Assembly: GCA_033220425.1 (NCBI GenBank) | Contig: CM065649.1 | Coordinates: 4,898,001-4,962,000, forward strand | Direction: 5' to 3' | Origin: Lepraria neglecta | Lineage: Eukaryota; Ascomycota; Lecanoromycetes; Lecanorales; Stereocaulaceae | Length of the DNA stretch: 64,000 nt | Shown: one piece after another, positions 1 to 10,986 of the stretch | How positions within the stretch are numbered: the stretch's first letter is position 1 | Layout: each line of letters begins with the position of its first letter | Translations under genes and position numbers: made by a program | Notes under the pieces: generated by a model | Seen by the model: only the letters and a program-made list of their open reading frames with translations | The model's database searches: none | What the model was told of the DNA's origin: nothing

Positions 1-321
1 CCTCGTTGAGCAGATTACGTCTATAAGGTGGGTAAAGGGCCCTTTCGGAAGGAGGCATGCCAAGAAATCAGCACTGGAATGGAAGCCTGCCCCTTGAACC
101 ACCGAGCGAGCACATTTCCCCCATACTTGTCACCACGTCACCAACTCACATCACCAAGTCAGCAGCCAGCAGCCAGCACTACACCGATTATGGTCAATTT
201 GCTCGCTCAATATCCCCAATATTCCTGAGATCGATGTCGCAGGAGCTCAATAGGTCCAGAGAAAGACCAGCTTTCAGTGATAAGAACCTTGCTCTTCTAC
301 CCTATCTAAAATGTCCGTCTC

Positions 322-442
322 TGTAAGAATGTATGTCAGGATGCTGTCCACAAGTCGCATGAGGTCTGCCCATATTCAGGCGCTCACTTAATCAGAATCG
401 CATGAACCAGTCAAAACCACAAGACATGTCTACTCCACCACA
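322..442 (-). repeat. Putative 3' LTR (121 bp) of a minus-strand LTR retrotransposon fossil
   Basis: Read on the minus strand, this 121-bp block begins TGTGG and ends TTACA. It has a same-length partner at 5703-5823. In the element's orientation it is preceded directly by a purine-rich run (GGGAGGGGGG, just outside 442), as expected of a polypurine tract before a 3' LTR. The two copies differ at about 16 of 121 sites, mostly transitions, so the insertion is old or was mutated by RIP. Confidence 0.7.
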
Positions 443-2233
443 TACGCCCCCCTCCCAGCCAGTGGTCGTCCTATAACCACTGCAAGACCATATCTGAACC
501 TCCGCTACCTTCTCAGGACCTCTCCCAGGCTCTGAAATCTACCTCCAGAACCACCACCAGGCGAACGAGGTCGAATCGTCAACGGGCTATGAGATCTCGA
601 TGACAAGGGGCTGGTAACAGGGCTCCCAGGCGCAGCAGGATACATTAGCTGCTCATCCTCTCCCGGGATAGTATCGTCATCAGGGATGGAGGTAATCCCG
701 CGCTCTTTGCAGTAATAGTACGACTTTGTTCCGTAGTATAACCGCTCAGCGGCCTCTGAACCCCCTAAAGCCTCTCTAGCCGCCGTTAATGCACGAGCGT
801 GTGACTCATAACAGCTTGTCTCGTGCCGCATCGCTCGTTCCAAACAGCACTGACATCTCAAGTCGAACGGCTGGCGAACTCCACTGACGACGTCCCACAA
901 CGGCATCCGAAATTGCTGAGACCCCGGTAACCTCTGTAGTAGCAGGGAGGCGGAACGGGATCTTCCCATATCTATTGGCGAGTCCAGAAGGCGAATAGCG
1001 GGTAGCCACACTATCACGATGAGCAATAGCAAGCTCATTCCGATTCCCTGCCTCCTGCACCTCAAGCGTTTCCCCATCATCACCAACAGCCACGTACCAA
1101 GGCATCACCGTGATTCGCTCGCCAACAGACGGACCTGACGCGCCATGAGGCAGGTGTGGGAGCGAGATCCTGGCAGCTCCAGCTGGGCAGGGCTGATCCC
1201 TCCATTCGACACCCAACTCAGTAGCATCCGTGGTCGTGAACATGGCGTCAGTGATCCGGTGTAGGTATACATCGGGCGGACTAGAGCCTGATCTTCATCA
1301 TATACTAGGGAACAACGGCTTAGCTCGTCCGTCGTAAGGGCTCTGTTAGGCAGCGCTCTAGCATCAGGGTTCCCTTGATCTGTAATCAGCTTGAAATCCA
1401 TTCGCTGAGGATCAACGTTGGTAGTAACGCCGCGTTTGCTGTGGGTGAGTCGGTAGAAAATTGCTTGGAGTACGACCAGGTAGTAGTATCATAGGTTTGC
1501 TCCAGCTTGTTTCCTTAGAGGGTCTCAATCGTAGCTCGAGCCGCATCGATTTGCTGTAGCTTGGCCTTTGCATCACGCACTGTAGCACGTATTGGGTCCC
1601 AGCTGTAGTCTTGCCGGTCCCGGGCTTGGTAGGCTGGTAACGTCTCGACATAGTCCATGTAGTAGATAATGGTTTTCTCAAGCTGCTGATGGACCTGCAT
1701 GAACTGATCTCGAAGACCGACTATGACATCGTAGTTCGCCTCCTCTGAGAAAGACTGTACATAGTTCCGGATGTCATTGAGATTGGTGAATTCTCGACCC
1801 TGGTGCTTGATGCTCACTACCTGCTGCTGTTGAGTACTAGGACGCTCTATTCCCAACCGGCTACTGAGTACTAGGCTCAATATGAGAGCTGTTGAATTCT
1901 CCGAATACCGAACAACCGCGCACTCTGATTGGCCGATTATTCAACAGGCCTGCGCTAACGCTGGGCCTGCGAAGTCCTGATTGGCCACCGCCGCGCGCTA
2001 ATCGTATTTGGCAACCAGCCTTGCTAAGCTCCCTCATCAACTTATCTCCATTTGAATTGCAACATCAACACCAGTTACATCAACTGCCCCGAACAAGGAC
2101 TCTGCTTTTGCTCCATTAGACGCGTTGTCAATCTTGCCTGTAAATCATGCTCTGAGCAAGTATCTGGCTCGGTTCAGCTGCTTATCATGTGGTAACCGGC
2201 AACGCTCTTGATGGTTACCCAACTAATTAACTT

Positions 2234-2360
2234 CTTGGCGGTTTAGGTGGTTGGTTTGCCTTTTTGACCCTCGTAGTTGGACCGGTTTGAGGTCTCAATG
2301 GTCCTGGTTTAGTCCGTTTAACTTGTAAACCAGGTGGTTGGAACCACTGAAACCGCCAAG
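2234..2360. repeat. Small fold-back repeat inside the retroelement fossil
   Basis: CTTGGCGGTTT at 2234-2244 is exactly inverted at 2350-2360, and similarity continues inward for several more bases, giving an imperfect hairpin of about 127 bp. A separate 20-bp direct repeat (CTCGTAGTTGGACCGGTTTG) lies at 2270-2289 and 2588-2607. The local text is unusually rich in GGTTT and AAACC words. It could be a tiny inserted element or part of the host element's noncoding DNA; no class is assigned. Confidence 0.5.
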
Positions 2361-5300
2361 ACATCGACGAGAAGATTTTCTTTCTATATCGAGTTAGCGT
2401 ATTTCTCAAAGAGTTAGTAGCCCTAGCCCTATAACCGGGGTTTAGCCGAAGACATCTTAGTCTTAGCGGAAATCAGTCGGGAAACTCGTACCGAGCTCCA
2501 GCCCTTGGACCATTTAAAACCATTAGTGACTACTGGTTTTAATGGTTTAGGTTTGACTTTTGAACCAGCTCACCTAACCACTAAAACCTCGTAGTTGGAC
2601 CGGTTTGCATTTAAACCCAGCTCATTCAAACCATCAAGAGCCTTGGGTAACCGCAAGTGGTAAATCGCGCTGGACATCAGTAGGTGATCTTGGGGCAACT
2701 TTCTCTTAACAAGCTGCTCCCTCATCTCCCGAGTCTGGATCTGGATAGAATAAATACCGTGGTGCTGGATCGCACGCAAGAGTTGGGCCTGGATATACAT
2801 TGGTACCTGAGCTTTCTGGACTTGGACTTGGACCTGGACCTCTTTCCGGATTTGGTAACACCTGAAATAAAAGAATGCATGGAAAATACGACAGCTTCAA
2901 CGTCAGTTCTCGTCTCCCCCCCAAATGACTTCCTGTCCCCTAGGAAGTATGAACGAAATCCAGAGGCTGATGTGATTGTAGTGCTGGTATCACCACCGCA
3001 AACCCTGGCTGGACAGGCCGTCCTCGTTCAGATTCTGACATCTCCACCTTAGCTTGGTGTCTGGGACGAGGACACGGTCTTGCATCCTCCTCCTGATCAT
3101 CCTCGCTCCTATCTCCCTTATCGACTATCGTACTGTCTTGGCCACCTTCTAATTCAGTGCGACTTTAAACGACTTCCAGCCACCTTACCCTTCATACGAG
3201 CTCCATCAAGCTCCTCCAGAATGTATGTCCCTTTGTCGACAAATGCCTCAGCTATTCGGAACGGGCCAAGCCATCGAAACGTGAGCTTGTCCTTACCACC
3301 GGGTCCTTTGTGGCTTTGTTTCGTGAGGGTGCTCGCATCGATCATCTCAGCGTCCTCGCCCCGAGCTGCTGGCTGTCCGAACAGACTTGTACTCGCATAA
3401 TCGCCTGGGCGCATAGTCTTCACAGTCGGGAGACCTTCCTTCGCCACTTTCCCTTTAAGCTGAGAGGCTGCCTTATCGAGAGGTTGCCACTGAGTCGTCC
3501 CGTACTTGCCCGATTGCCTATCCGGTCTAGCTGCAAGTACTTCTACTATTGCTGGCTCTCCTTCTTCATCGGTATCTGCTGTCGTATTCCTCACCTAGTC
3601 TGAGCGAGGATGTATATACTGGAGCTGCGACCCTTCCTTCCTGTTGCCTCTAAGCCGCATTCTATTGCCTCTGAGCCGCATTTTGGACCGCTTTCCACAC
3701 TGCCACCTTCTGGAGTTGCCCTCGCGGTATGAATAGAGTCTTATCCCCATCGCTACTTCTCCCTAGACTGATCCGATATTGGTTATTCAAATGGATCTCT
3801 CCTCTTGCGCAAGCGATATTGAAATCCGGACAACCGCAACGACGATGTGGCCCCCCGCAATAGAGGCACTCATCGGCTCTCACCCACCTAGCACCTCATG
3901 CTGCCCCCGCTGTCAATGCTCCTGGCATAAAGGAGCTCGTACCCGCTGCTATCGCCGGTACCTGAGTTGCAGGTATACGATTTGCCATCACTTGCTGTGA
4001 AAGAGCCAATGCTTCTAGTGCCCTTGTCACCGTTTTCATCCCATCCGTATCGGCAGAGGGTATCGGCTTTGAGACCGGCGGAGTGTGTCGTTCAGCAGCA
4101 TTCGGCGTTACTTTTGATTAGTAGTCGTCCGCTAGCGAGCTCAACTCATCCCGCTCCTGGCTGCTCACACTGAACCCTTCCAGGATATGTACGGTGTCAG
4201 CGATCGTCGAAGCCACGCTATAGACCTTGCCATACTCCATAGTAGCAGCATCTTTCCGTATCACATCCAACCTTCCGAGCTACCTTCTCCCTAGTCTTCG
4301 GAGGCAGACCTTGAATGAACCATATCGCTTATATATACTTCTCGAGCTGTCCGCATTCCACAAGGACATAGGAGATGGTATAGAATTGTCGGCAATACTG
4401 CTTGAGGTCGTCTTTCTCGGTACGTGGCTTCGACTTCAAGGTCTCCAGGAAATTACGAGAGTTAACCTGCTAATCTAGACCATACTTTCGGTAGTCCTTC
4501 CGCATGATCTTAAACAGCCCGGGCCCGTCCCTCGATATATACTCTGGGATCGACTTCACATAGTCCCCAATTGTCTTCTTGCAGTACCACGGCAGCTTCT
4601 GGAACATGCCCTCATTCTGAACATCGTACTCCTCACACATGAGCTGGAACCGTTTTAGGAACTCAGTTACATTGTCTCCGCTGAGGTACGGGACTCCTGG
4701 TGCACCTGGGTATGGCATTGGGGATAGGTAGCGGCAACCCGCGGGTTCGGCAATCACATACGTCGGCGGTGGAGCATCAGGGGAAGGAGAATGAATTTGC
4801 GTCGGTGCTGCTGCTGCATCAGGCATCTCATCGAGCGCCTCGTAGCGATCCGGGGCTGGGAGCTTTTGACTCATTGTGTTGACAAGGCGTCTGTCGAGTA
4901 TGATTCCTAGGATCTGGACTGCACTTGTCACCACAAGTATTAGCTGTTAGCCCAAAGATACGAAAGCTAGGCAACTTAGAAGGATGGTGTAGAGGATCTC
5001 TGCTAGCAACTGGGCATTCTTCTTGCTTGAAGATTCTGAGAGGTTACACTGCAAGCTGAGTATTGCTACTGATAGTGTTTACAGTATTTTTGCTAAGGTC
5101 GCTATTCCCGGTCCCCCTTCTTGATCTTCCCCTCTTGATGTTCCAGGCCTTCTTGTCCATTCTTCCTCCCTCGTATCTGTGATATAGTCCCCACTAGTCG
5201 CCCCCCAGAGCTACTTCTCCGTCCCCATTCATCTCTACCGCTTCTCTCTCGGACAGCCACATTTCCATTTCTAGCTCTTCCACAACGGTCTCGAACGTCT

Positions 5301-5702
5301 ATCTACTACTACTCGCACCCGATTGGTAGGCCCGCTCAACGCTCAGGTCCCTGCTCATCGCTGCTTGCGACAGTACTGTCCAGTCCTAGAAGTCAAACTC
5401 GTTATTTACGTCGATAGCACAAATCCTAATTCGCTGTAATTTCGTTTCTCGGGGTCAAATCGATCCCCACCGGTTTCCGTTCGAGTGCCTGAGTCCCTAT
5501 GGTCTGAATGAAGAAGATAATGAAACGGATAGCATGCACAGAGGCAGTACACCGTGCTATTCGCGCTGACTGCTGTGAATAGCCCCGCCTTCGGCTCCAA
5601 TGTGAAGGTGTGGGAGTAAGGGCGTCGGTAAAGAGATAGTGGCGGAATAGTTACGGGCAAGCTTGCTGCATGGAACGGCTGAGTAGAATTGAATAAGACT
5701 GC

Positions 5703-5823
5703 TGTATGAATGTATGTAAGGATATTGTCTACAAGTCGCATGAGGTCTGCCCATATTCAGGCGCTCGCTTAGTGATAATCACATGCACCAATCAGAACCG
5801 CAAGACATATCCACTCCACCACA
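5703..5823 (-). repeat. Putative 5' LTR (121 bp) of the same retrotransposon fossil
   Basis: Partner of the repeat at 322-442: identical length, the same TG...CA ends, and about 87 percent identity by eye. It directly abuts the gag-like sequence of a second element at 5824, so it marks an insertion into older retroelement DNA. No convincing primer-binding site was recognised just inside it. Confidence 0.7.
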
Positions 5824-6480
5824 TTAGAAGCTCGTAAGGAATAATTGCTTCAGCTTCTCTCAGTCTTGCTTAACGTCCTTACTAAGGTCGGTGTACTAAT
5901 CGTAAGCATCTACTTCGAGGTGCTGGCGGAGGAGTCGGTACGATTTCTCAGTAATAGTTGTATCGTTGGTAGGGTTCTTGCTTCGATAGTCCTGGTCGTA
6001 AACCCATTCGAGGTCTTCGATGTATTCGGCCGGGTCTTCCTTGCTATCTCTCAGTCCCTTAAAGGGTCGGATCTTAGATTGCACTATGTTGCTTGAAGGA
6101 TCTGTAATGATAGCAGACGTAGGAGGGTGGTGGGTGCTTGTGCTTTCCGGATCGGGAGGGATCAGTGCTTGGTTGCTTCCTTCCGGAATTGCTTCGCCAA
6201 TGCTTTATTTTGATGACGTGGTAGCTGGTTCCGAGTTAACTAGAAAGGTTTCAAGCGAGTTTGTGTAGAACTCTCGTGAGGAGTGTAGGGTTGTCGGTGG
6301 TCTTGTGGTTGTCTCGACTCTAGGGTTCTTTTCTGGGGAGCGTGCCCGGCTTGCGGTGCTTTTCTGGAAGGATAGGATACTGGCGAGAGGATTCGACATG
6401 AACCGAGTAGCTTTATCTGCTTGGGGTGGTGAGGTAGTAATAATGCTCGACGTACTGTAGGGATGAAGCAATCTCAGTCC
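5824..6480 (-). mobile_element. Second Ty3/Gypsy gag fossil, interrupted by the first element
   Basis: On the minus strand a fungal Gypsy-type gag signature is readable around 6084-5824 (words such as PFKGLRDSKEDPAEYIEDLE). A less conserved, serine/threonine-rich leader lies upstream to about 6480. The gag-like sequence stops exactly at the LTR boundary at 5824. It is a fragment with several breaks. Its continuation was not recognised beyond the other end of the first element (1-321). Confidence 0.6.
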
Positions 6481-7157
6481 TTCGAGTTTGCTTGAGGAGG
6501 CGGTGGTGGAGAGGTCTGCTCTGCCAACTCCTTCTGACTGAGCTTCGGAAAGGTGGCGAGAGACCCTGTCCTTCGTGTCCTGTGCCTTGCTTCAGAGATC
6601 TCTAGTGCTTAGCAGTATAGAAGATCCCGGCTGAGCCTCCAGCTGAAGAAAGAACACGACACCAAGGACTGATTTTCGTGGGTTGTAACTTGCTTGGATT
6701 TTTGGCTAGAAAGTGCTATCAAAGAGACTTTTTCTTAGGTAGGCTATCACGTAATTCGCCTCCTGACAGCCTCCGGGGTAAATATTAGTTTGCCGTTCTG
6801 GGAACTGCTTCAGCATACGATATCTCTTCGACAATCTATTCAATCAGCTAATGTTTCGTAAAAAGCCTGTAGCCTGTTTAATTCTGTATATTTCTCTCCG
6901 GAATTGTAAATTCGTAAGTGCATTGTTTGTGGTGTTATTCAAGGACGAAACTTACTACTAGCCCTTCCCAGATCGAACTTTTTTTACCCCCGCGAGGCGA
7001 CATAAAGCTATTAGTCATTCTAAAGGTCGATTTATTATTTAGTCTCTCCAACTTCCAGCCCCTTCGCCGTCGACTTTAAATCCATCAACACCCTACACAA
7101 CTTGCAAATAAGACACAAAGTTCACTACAGCCCAGGCTTCGTGCCTCCTAACTCGAG
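6481..7157. other. Retroelement flank and upstream region of the FunK1 gene
   Basis: No gene was recognised. The left part may be the leader of the second retroelement. The right part (about 7000-7157) is AT-rich with pyrimidine stretches and is probably the promoter and 5' leader of the kinase gene starting at 7158. Confidence 0.4.
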
Positions 7158-9506
7158 ATGGACAATCTTTCGCTAGATGACCGCGCCATTATCGCAAAGC
7201 ATCCTTTGGCCAACTCTCTAGATCATCTACACGATTCACTTCGAAAAGTAGAGCAGAATTACGAGCCCGGTTCCCCCTCTCACCATGACGCCGTCGATAG
7301 CCCCGACTCAGGTCCTCAAAAGGAGATATCGAGACTCCTCTATACCCTACAGGGCCACGAGGTTGCTGATAACCTTCGCTCAAAGATCGGGAGTGGAGAT
7401 ATAGCTTCTGAGCTATCCATGCTTTTCAGGCGTGTCCGAAAGAGCGGCTTCAATTACAAACACTACCGTGCGCTATCACAACTTGTTATTAAACAAGCCC
7501 CCGATGTCGACATCTGGAACGCCGTCCTCAACCTCATTATTACAGTCTCCCAAATCACCCCTCCTACAAGCCTTCCTCCTTCCTACGATGGTACTCCTAT
7601 CAAGCATTCATCCGCCTCGCAGCAAGGTAGTGAGCAAACTCGTGAACTAGTGGAAGCGAGGGTCTTTGAGGAAATAAGGACCTGCATGTATCGGAACGTT
7701 GGAGGATTCTTCTCCAAATATTTTGAGGGAAAAGACTGGACAGAGCAGACCAAGGAAATTTATCGAACCGTAAAACAACAACAGGCTAGCGGCAGGTGGA
7801 CTGAATTTCCAGACCAACCTGAGGAGAAAGCTGTTCTTAGCTGGTTGTTCCGCTTTCAGGATGAGTTTCTGTCTAACGCTCAAGGTATCTACTATACAGC
7901 CAAGAGTAGCAAAAACCTCACTGGTGGTGAAGCCCGACGCCAACTTAATTTCTTTATCAAACGGAGAAGCAATATATCCGGCCCGGTACATAACTGGAAA
8001 GACGCTCAAGTTATTTGCGAGCTCAAGGAGTCTTACGACAGCGGGGAATTCAAATCTCGAATACTCCAAATTGGCCGGTATATGCGTGACGTATTCACTG
8101 CCCAGCCGACCCGCCGCTTCATTCACGGATTTTCCCTTTATGGGACTATCATGGAATTATGGGTATTCGATCGCTCTGGTCCCTATAGCTCAGGCGAGTT
8201 CGATATCTACAAGGAACCAGAGCAGTTCATCCGAGCTATTGCAGGGTATACCATGATGAGCGACGAAGAGTTAGGCCTGGATACATTCGTTGAGCGGGAC
8301 GGAGAAGATCGATTCATAATAATTACGGAAGATATGACTAGGAAGGAGAGAAGACTGCAGTTGGAGCCAGCTCTTATTGCCTATCAACGGGCGATTGTTT
8401 GTCGCGGCACATCTTGCTTTCGTGCCAGCATTCCCAGCTCCAAGGATCCGCGGTATGTCGTTAAATTCTCCTGGACCTCCGATATGCGACAACCGGAAGT
8501 AGATCTCCTTAGATTAGCACGCGAAAGAGGAGTGGAAGGGGTCGCCAAACTATTCGGTGACTATCGTATCACCAGTATTGCGGATATGCGCGAGGGATTG
8601 ACGTTTGGGAATATTGCCGGAAATAAACGAAAGCCTGTCGGCTCTAGAGGGAGCCCATCCAAAAGATCAAGGTCATACGGCCAGAGCCATAATACAGCCA
8701 AGCAGGAGAATGAGGTGGCTTATACTATGGAATACAGCCAGACGACGAGTCTCTATACCTATAATAAGAGCTCGTTTGATAACCGCATCTTTCGTTGCTT
8801 GGTGATCTCGCCAGCCGGTCGGGCGATCCGTGATTTCGGGTCAATCCTAGAGCTACTGAAGGCCCTCCGCGACGCGATCAAGGCGCACAGGTCTCTATAT
8901 ACGGCTGGAAAGATATTGCACAGGGATATCTCGGAGAATAATATTATAATAACAGATCCAAAGGAAGCTGATGGCTTTACGGGTATATTAATCGATCAGG
9001 ACCTTGCCAAGGAGATCGGTAGCGGGCCGAGCGGCGCACGCCATCAGACAGGCACAATGGAGTTTATGGCGATTGAAGTGTTGCGCCTTGTTTCTCACAG
9101 CTATCGGCATGACCTCGAGTCATTTTTCTACGTGCTTCTATGGATATGCGCCCGTCGCGCATGGGAAAGGGAGTTTAAGTGCAAATTGAAGGATCGGCCT
9201 GAAAGAAACATCTTGACGAAGTGGTATACAGGCGGCTACGATGACATTGCAGACGCAAAAGCAGGTTACATGCACGTCGATGGATTTGATAAGATCTTGG
9301 AGGAATTTCCACAGGCCTTCGACCGTGTCAAGCCTCTATGTAAAAAGATACGGGGTATTCTTTTCCCTCTCCACAAGGACGGAGAGCTGTTCATCGGAAC
9401 CCCATCGGATCCACCGGAAAAGTTATATGACCCCATCATTGAAGCGTTTGAGAATGCTATAGCCATCATTGAAGCGTTTGACAATGCTATAGCTGGCATA
9501 GCCTAG
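7158..9506 (+). CDS. FunK1 (fungal-type) protein kinase, 782 aa
   Basis: Single uninterrupted reading frame. It is recognised as the fungal-specific FunK1 kinase family: a long N-terminal region of about 330 residues precedes a divergent kinase core with the catalytic loop HRDISENNIIIT (catalytic Asp near residue 590) and a metal-binding segment IDQDLAKE (near 612) replacing the usual DFG. An activation segment with GTMEFMAIEVL and a conserved HDLESFFYVLLW helix follow. These are hallmark words of the family, whose length is usually 600-900 aa, so the gene looks whole. Substrates are unknown. The last residues carry a 10-residue tandem duplication encoded by two 30-bp units (9433-9462 and 9463-9492). 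It lies beside dead retroelements, a common setting for FunK1 genes, but is itself not damaged. I infer an active or recently active kinase. Confidence 0.88.
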   Translation: MDNLSLDDRAIIAKHPLANSLDHLHDSLRKVEQNYEPGSPSHHDAVDSPDSGPQKEISRLLYTLQGHEVADNLRSKIGSGDIASELSMLFRRVRKSGFNYKHYRALSQLVIKQAPDVDIWNAVLNLIITVSQITPPTSLPPSYDGTPIKHSSASQQGSEQTRELVEARVFEEIRTCMYRNVGGFFSKYFEGKDWTEQTKEIYRTVKQQQASGRWTEFPDQPEEKAVLSWLFRFQDEFLSNAQGIYYTAKSSKNLTGGEARRQLNFFIKRRSNISGPVHNWKDAQVICELKESYDSGEFKSRILQIGRYMRDVFTAQPTRRFIHGFSLYGTIMELWVFDRSGPYSSGEFDIYKEPEQFIRAIAGYTMMSDEELGLDTFVERDGEDRFIIITEDMTRKERRLQLEPALIAYQRAIVCRGTSCFRASIPSSKDPRYVVKFSWTSDMRQPEVDLLRLARERGVEGVAKLFGDYRITSIADMREGLTFGNIAGNKRKPVGSRGSPSKRSRSYGQSHNTAKQENEVAYTMEYSQTTSLYTYNKSSFDNRIFRCLVISPAGRAIRDFGSILELLKALRDAIKAHRSLYTAGKILHRDISENNIIITDPKEADGFTGILIDQDLAKEIGSGPSGARHQTGTMEFMAIEVLRLVSHSYRHDLESFFYVLLWICARRAWEREFKCKLKDRPERNILTKWYTGGYDDIADAKAGYMHVDGFDKILEEFPQAFDRVKPLCKKIRGILFPLHKDGELFIGTPSDPPEKLYDPIIEAFENAIAIIEAFDNAIAGIA
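9433..9492 (+). repeat. 30-bp tandem duplication at the FunK1 C-terminus
   Basis: Two adjacent 30-bp units differ at a single base and keep the frame, duplicating ten residues (IIEAFENAIA-like) just before the stop codon. Near-identity suggests a recent slippage or duplication event. Confidence 0.85.
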
Positions 9507-9990
9507 GGAGGACTCAGAACAGGCAGGAAACAGTGGGGTATTGGGATGGGTCAGACTGTGGAAGGTTGTCCCCTGGCGAACACATCTTTCCGCAGCATCG
9601 CATATACTTCTCGCCGCTGTTTCTGTTTCTAGAAGCGGTTGAGCGCCGCACACCACAGCTAATGGAGTGGTACCACGCCTCGTAGGGTGGGACCACTTTT
9701 GGTGTGCACCACGGCTCGCTATTATTCGTACTGTTTTACCTGCCCATCCTATGTAGCTTATATCCACATTTCCTTGACTCCTCTGCAGTTATTATAAACG
9801 GAAATGGGGCATGGTTGTAGGTTTTATCATCAATGTTACCTTGAGCTGCCAAGACATTCAGCCCTATTATTCTAATGAAGGCACCTGGGCAAGGCTTTCT
9901 CGGCCTTCACCAGCAATAAGCACGTCCACCTTTCACAGCCTCAAGCACAAATTGTCTATTAGATAAGGCCCACTCGAGAATGGACCAGAA
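9507..9990. other. Intergenic region without recognised gene
   Basis: About 480 bp between the FunK1 stop and the next start. Short frames on the minus strand look like chance. The last 100 bp probably hold the promoter of the gene at 9991. Confidence 0.4.
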
Positions 9991-10914
9991 ATGGCCGATG
10001 AGCCCCCCCTCCACAACAAAATCCTACTCGCACGACTGAACAACCTCAAGGAATCAACCATATCACTCCGCCCATCCACCACCACCTCAATCGCAACAGC
10101 GCCCTCCAACGTTGAAGACACCCCCGAAGACTTGATCGCGCGCTTTCAGAAGATCCAAGGCAGGTCTGTAACTGGAAGCGATGACAGAGTTTCAGCAGAG
10201 GCTGTAGCTAAGGATGAGGATGAAGACCATGGGCCACCCTCGCCTACAATTGAAGAGCTTCTCGCGGAGCTAGGTCCTGAGGATCAATGGAATGTCGATT
10301 CTACAGAAATCGAGGAAGCGAATGAGCTTCTTGCCGAAGCGAAACGTGTTCTGCCTGATGAGGAGGTGCGAGCGCAGGAGCTCAATGGTGCAGACTCTAC
10401 CACCGAACCAAAGGAAAGCCTAGAGGAACCCGCAGCGTCTCACACGAACGAGCAAGACGAAGAAGCCGAAGCAGCCACCTCCCTCCAGCGCATCCTAGAC
10501 GAAGTAGAGCTCGAGCGGCAGCAAGAGCCCGCCCCGCCTGCCTCACCACCACCACCACCCCACCCCAAAACGACAACACCAGCCCTCCCCTCCGCGCCTC
10601 CAGATTCGTTCGCCTCGCTCGTCTTCCCATCTACGCCAGATACATCGCTGCCCTCCCTTGACCTTCCCTCTACGCCCACTACGGCCCCATCCACACGCAA
10701 GCCCAATCCGAAATCCAAAGCAGAGGGGTTCACAGACGAGCAAATAGATTCATGGTGTATCATCTGCTGCGCCAATGCTGCAGTCAAGTGTTTTGGCTGT
10801 GATGGAGACTTGTACTGTTGGGGTTGCTGGAGGGAGGGACATATCGGGGCGGATGTGGGGTTGGAGGAGAAGAACCATGTTTGGGAGAGGGTGAAAGGGA
10901 AGAGGAAGCGGTAG
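9991..10914 (+). CDS. ANCHR/ZFYVE19-like abscission checkpoint protein, 307 aa
   Basis: A single-exon gene resembling fungal proteins annotated as abscission/NoCut checkpoint regulators. An N-terminal amphipathic motif DLIARFQKIQGR (about residues 46-58) and SPTIEELLAELGPED (about 83-97) fit MIT-interacting-type helices. A segment ANELLAEAKRVL follows, then an acidic and proline-rich linker (about residues 130-240). The C-terminal 60 residues hold a B-box-like zinc finger with paired cysteines (WCIICC, CFGC, CWGC) and histidines. In animals the related protein delays cytokinetic abscission through VPS4; a comparable septation or ESCRT role here is inference. The first ATG of the frame was used. 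The basic tail GKRKR may be a nuclear signal. Confidence 0.7.
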   Translation: MADEPPLHNKILLARLNNLKESTISLRPSTTTSIATAPSNVEDTPEDLIARFQKIQGRSVTGSDDRVSAEAVAKDEDEDHGPPSPTIEELLAELGPEDQWNVDSTEIEEANELLAEAKRVLPDEEVRAQELNGADSTTEPKESLEEPAASHTNEQDEEAEAATSLQRILDEVELERQQEPAPPASPPPPPHPKTTTPALPSAPPDSFASLVFPSTPDTSLPSLDLPSTPTTAPSTRKPNPKSKAEGFTDEQIDSWCIICCANAAVKCFGCDGDLYCWGCWREGHIGADVGLEEKNHVWERVKGKRKR

Positions 10915-10986
10915 GGTAGACTGAGTGGTCAAATATTGAGAGTTTAGGTATGGCTGGACGCGGTGCTACGAACTTGGTAATTGTGG

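Larger units (their letters stand above)
322..5823 (-). mobile_element. Broken Ty3/Gypsy-like LTR retrotransposon fossil
   Basis: An approximately 5.5-kb element on the minus strand bounded by matching 121-bp repeats. Parts seen in order: a gag-like segment (about 4934-4470, capsid-like with EFLKRFQLMCEEYD), a cysteine-rich zinc-knuckle-like segment (about 3883-3660), a stretch resembling the integrase C-terminal tail (about 3594-3154, motif FRWLGPFRIAEAF), and a further coding-like region of unknown identity (about 1880-505). Protease, reverse transcriptase and RNase H are not recognisable, so most of pol appears to be lost. The element is clearly broken, with many breaks. No target-site duplication is evident at the outer edges, so the two ends may not come from one simple insertion. 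Family assignment rests on remembered gag and integrase-tail patterns. Confidence 0.65.

Noticed and set aside
2684-3052. A 122-codon plus-strand frame with repeated Leu-Asp
   Set aside because: It lies antisense to retroelement coding remains; the Leu-Asp run mirrors a low-complexity stretch on the other strand and shows no family features.
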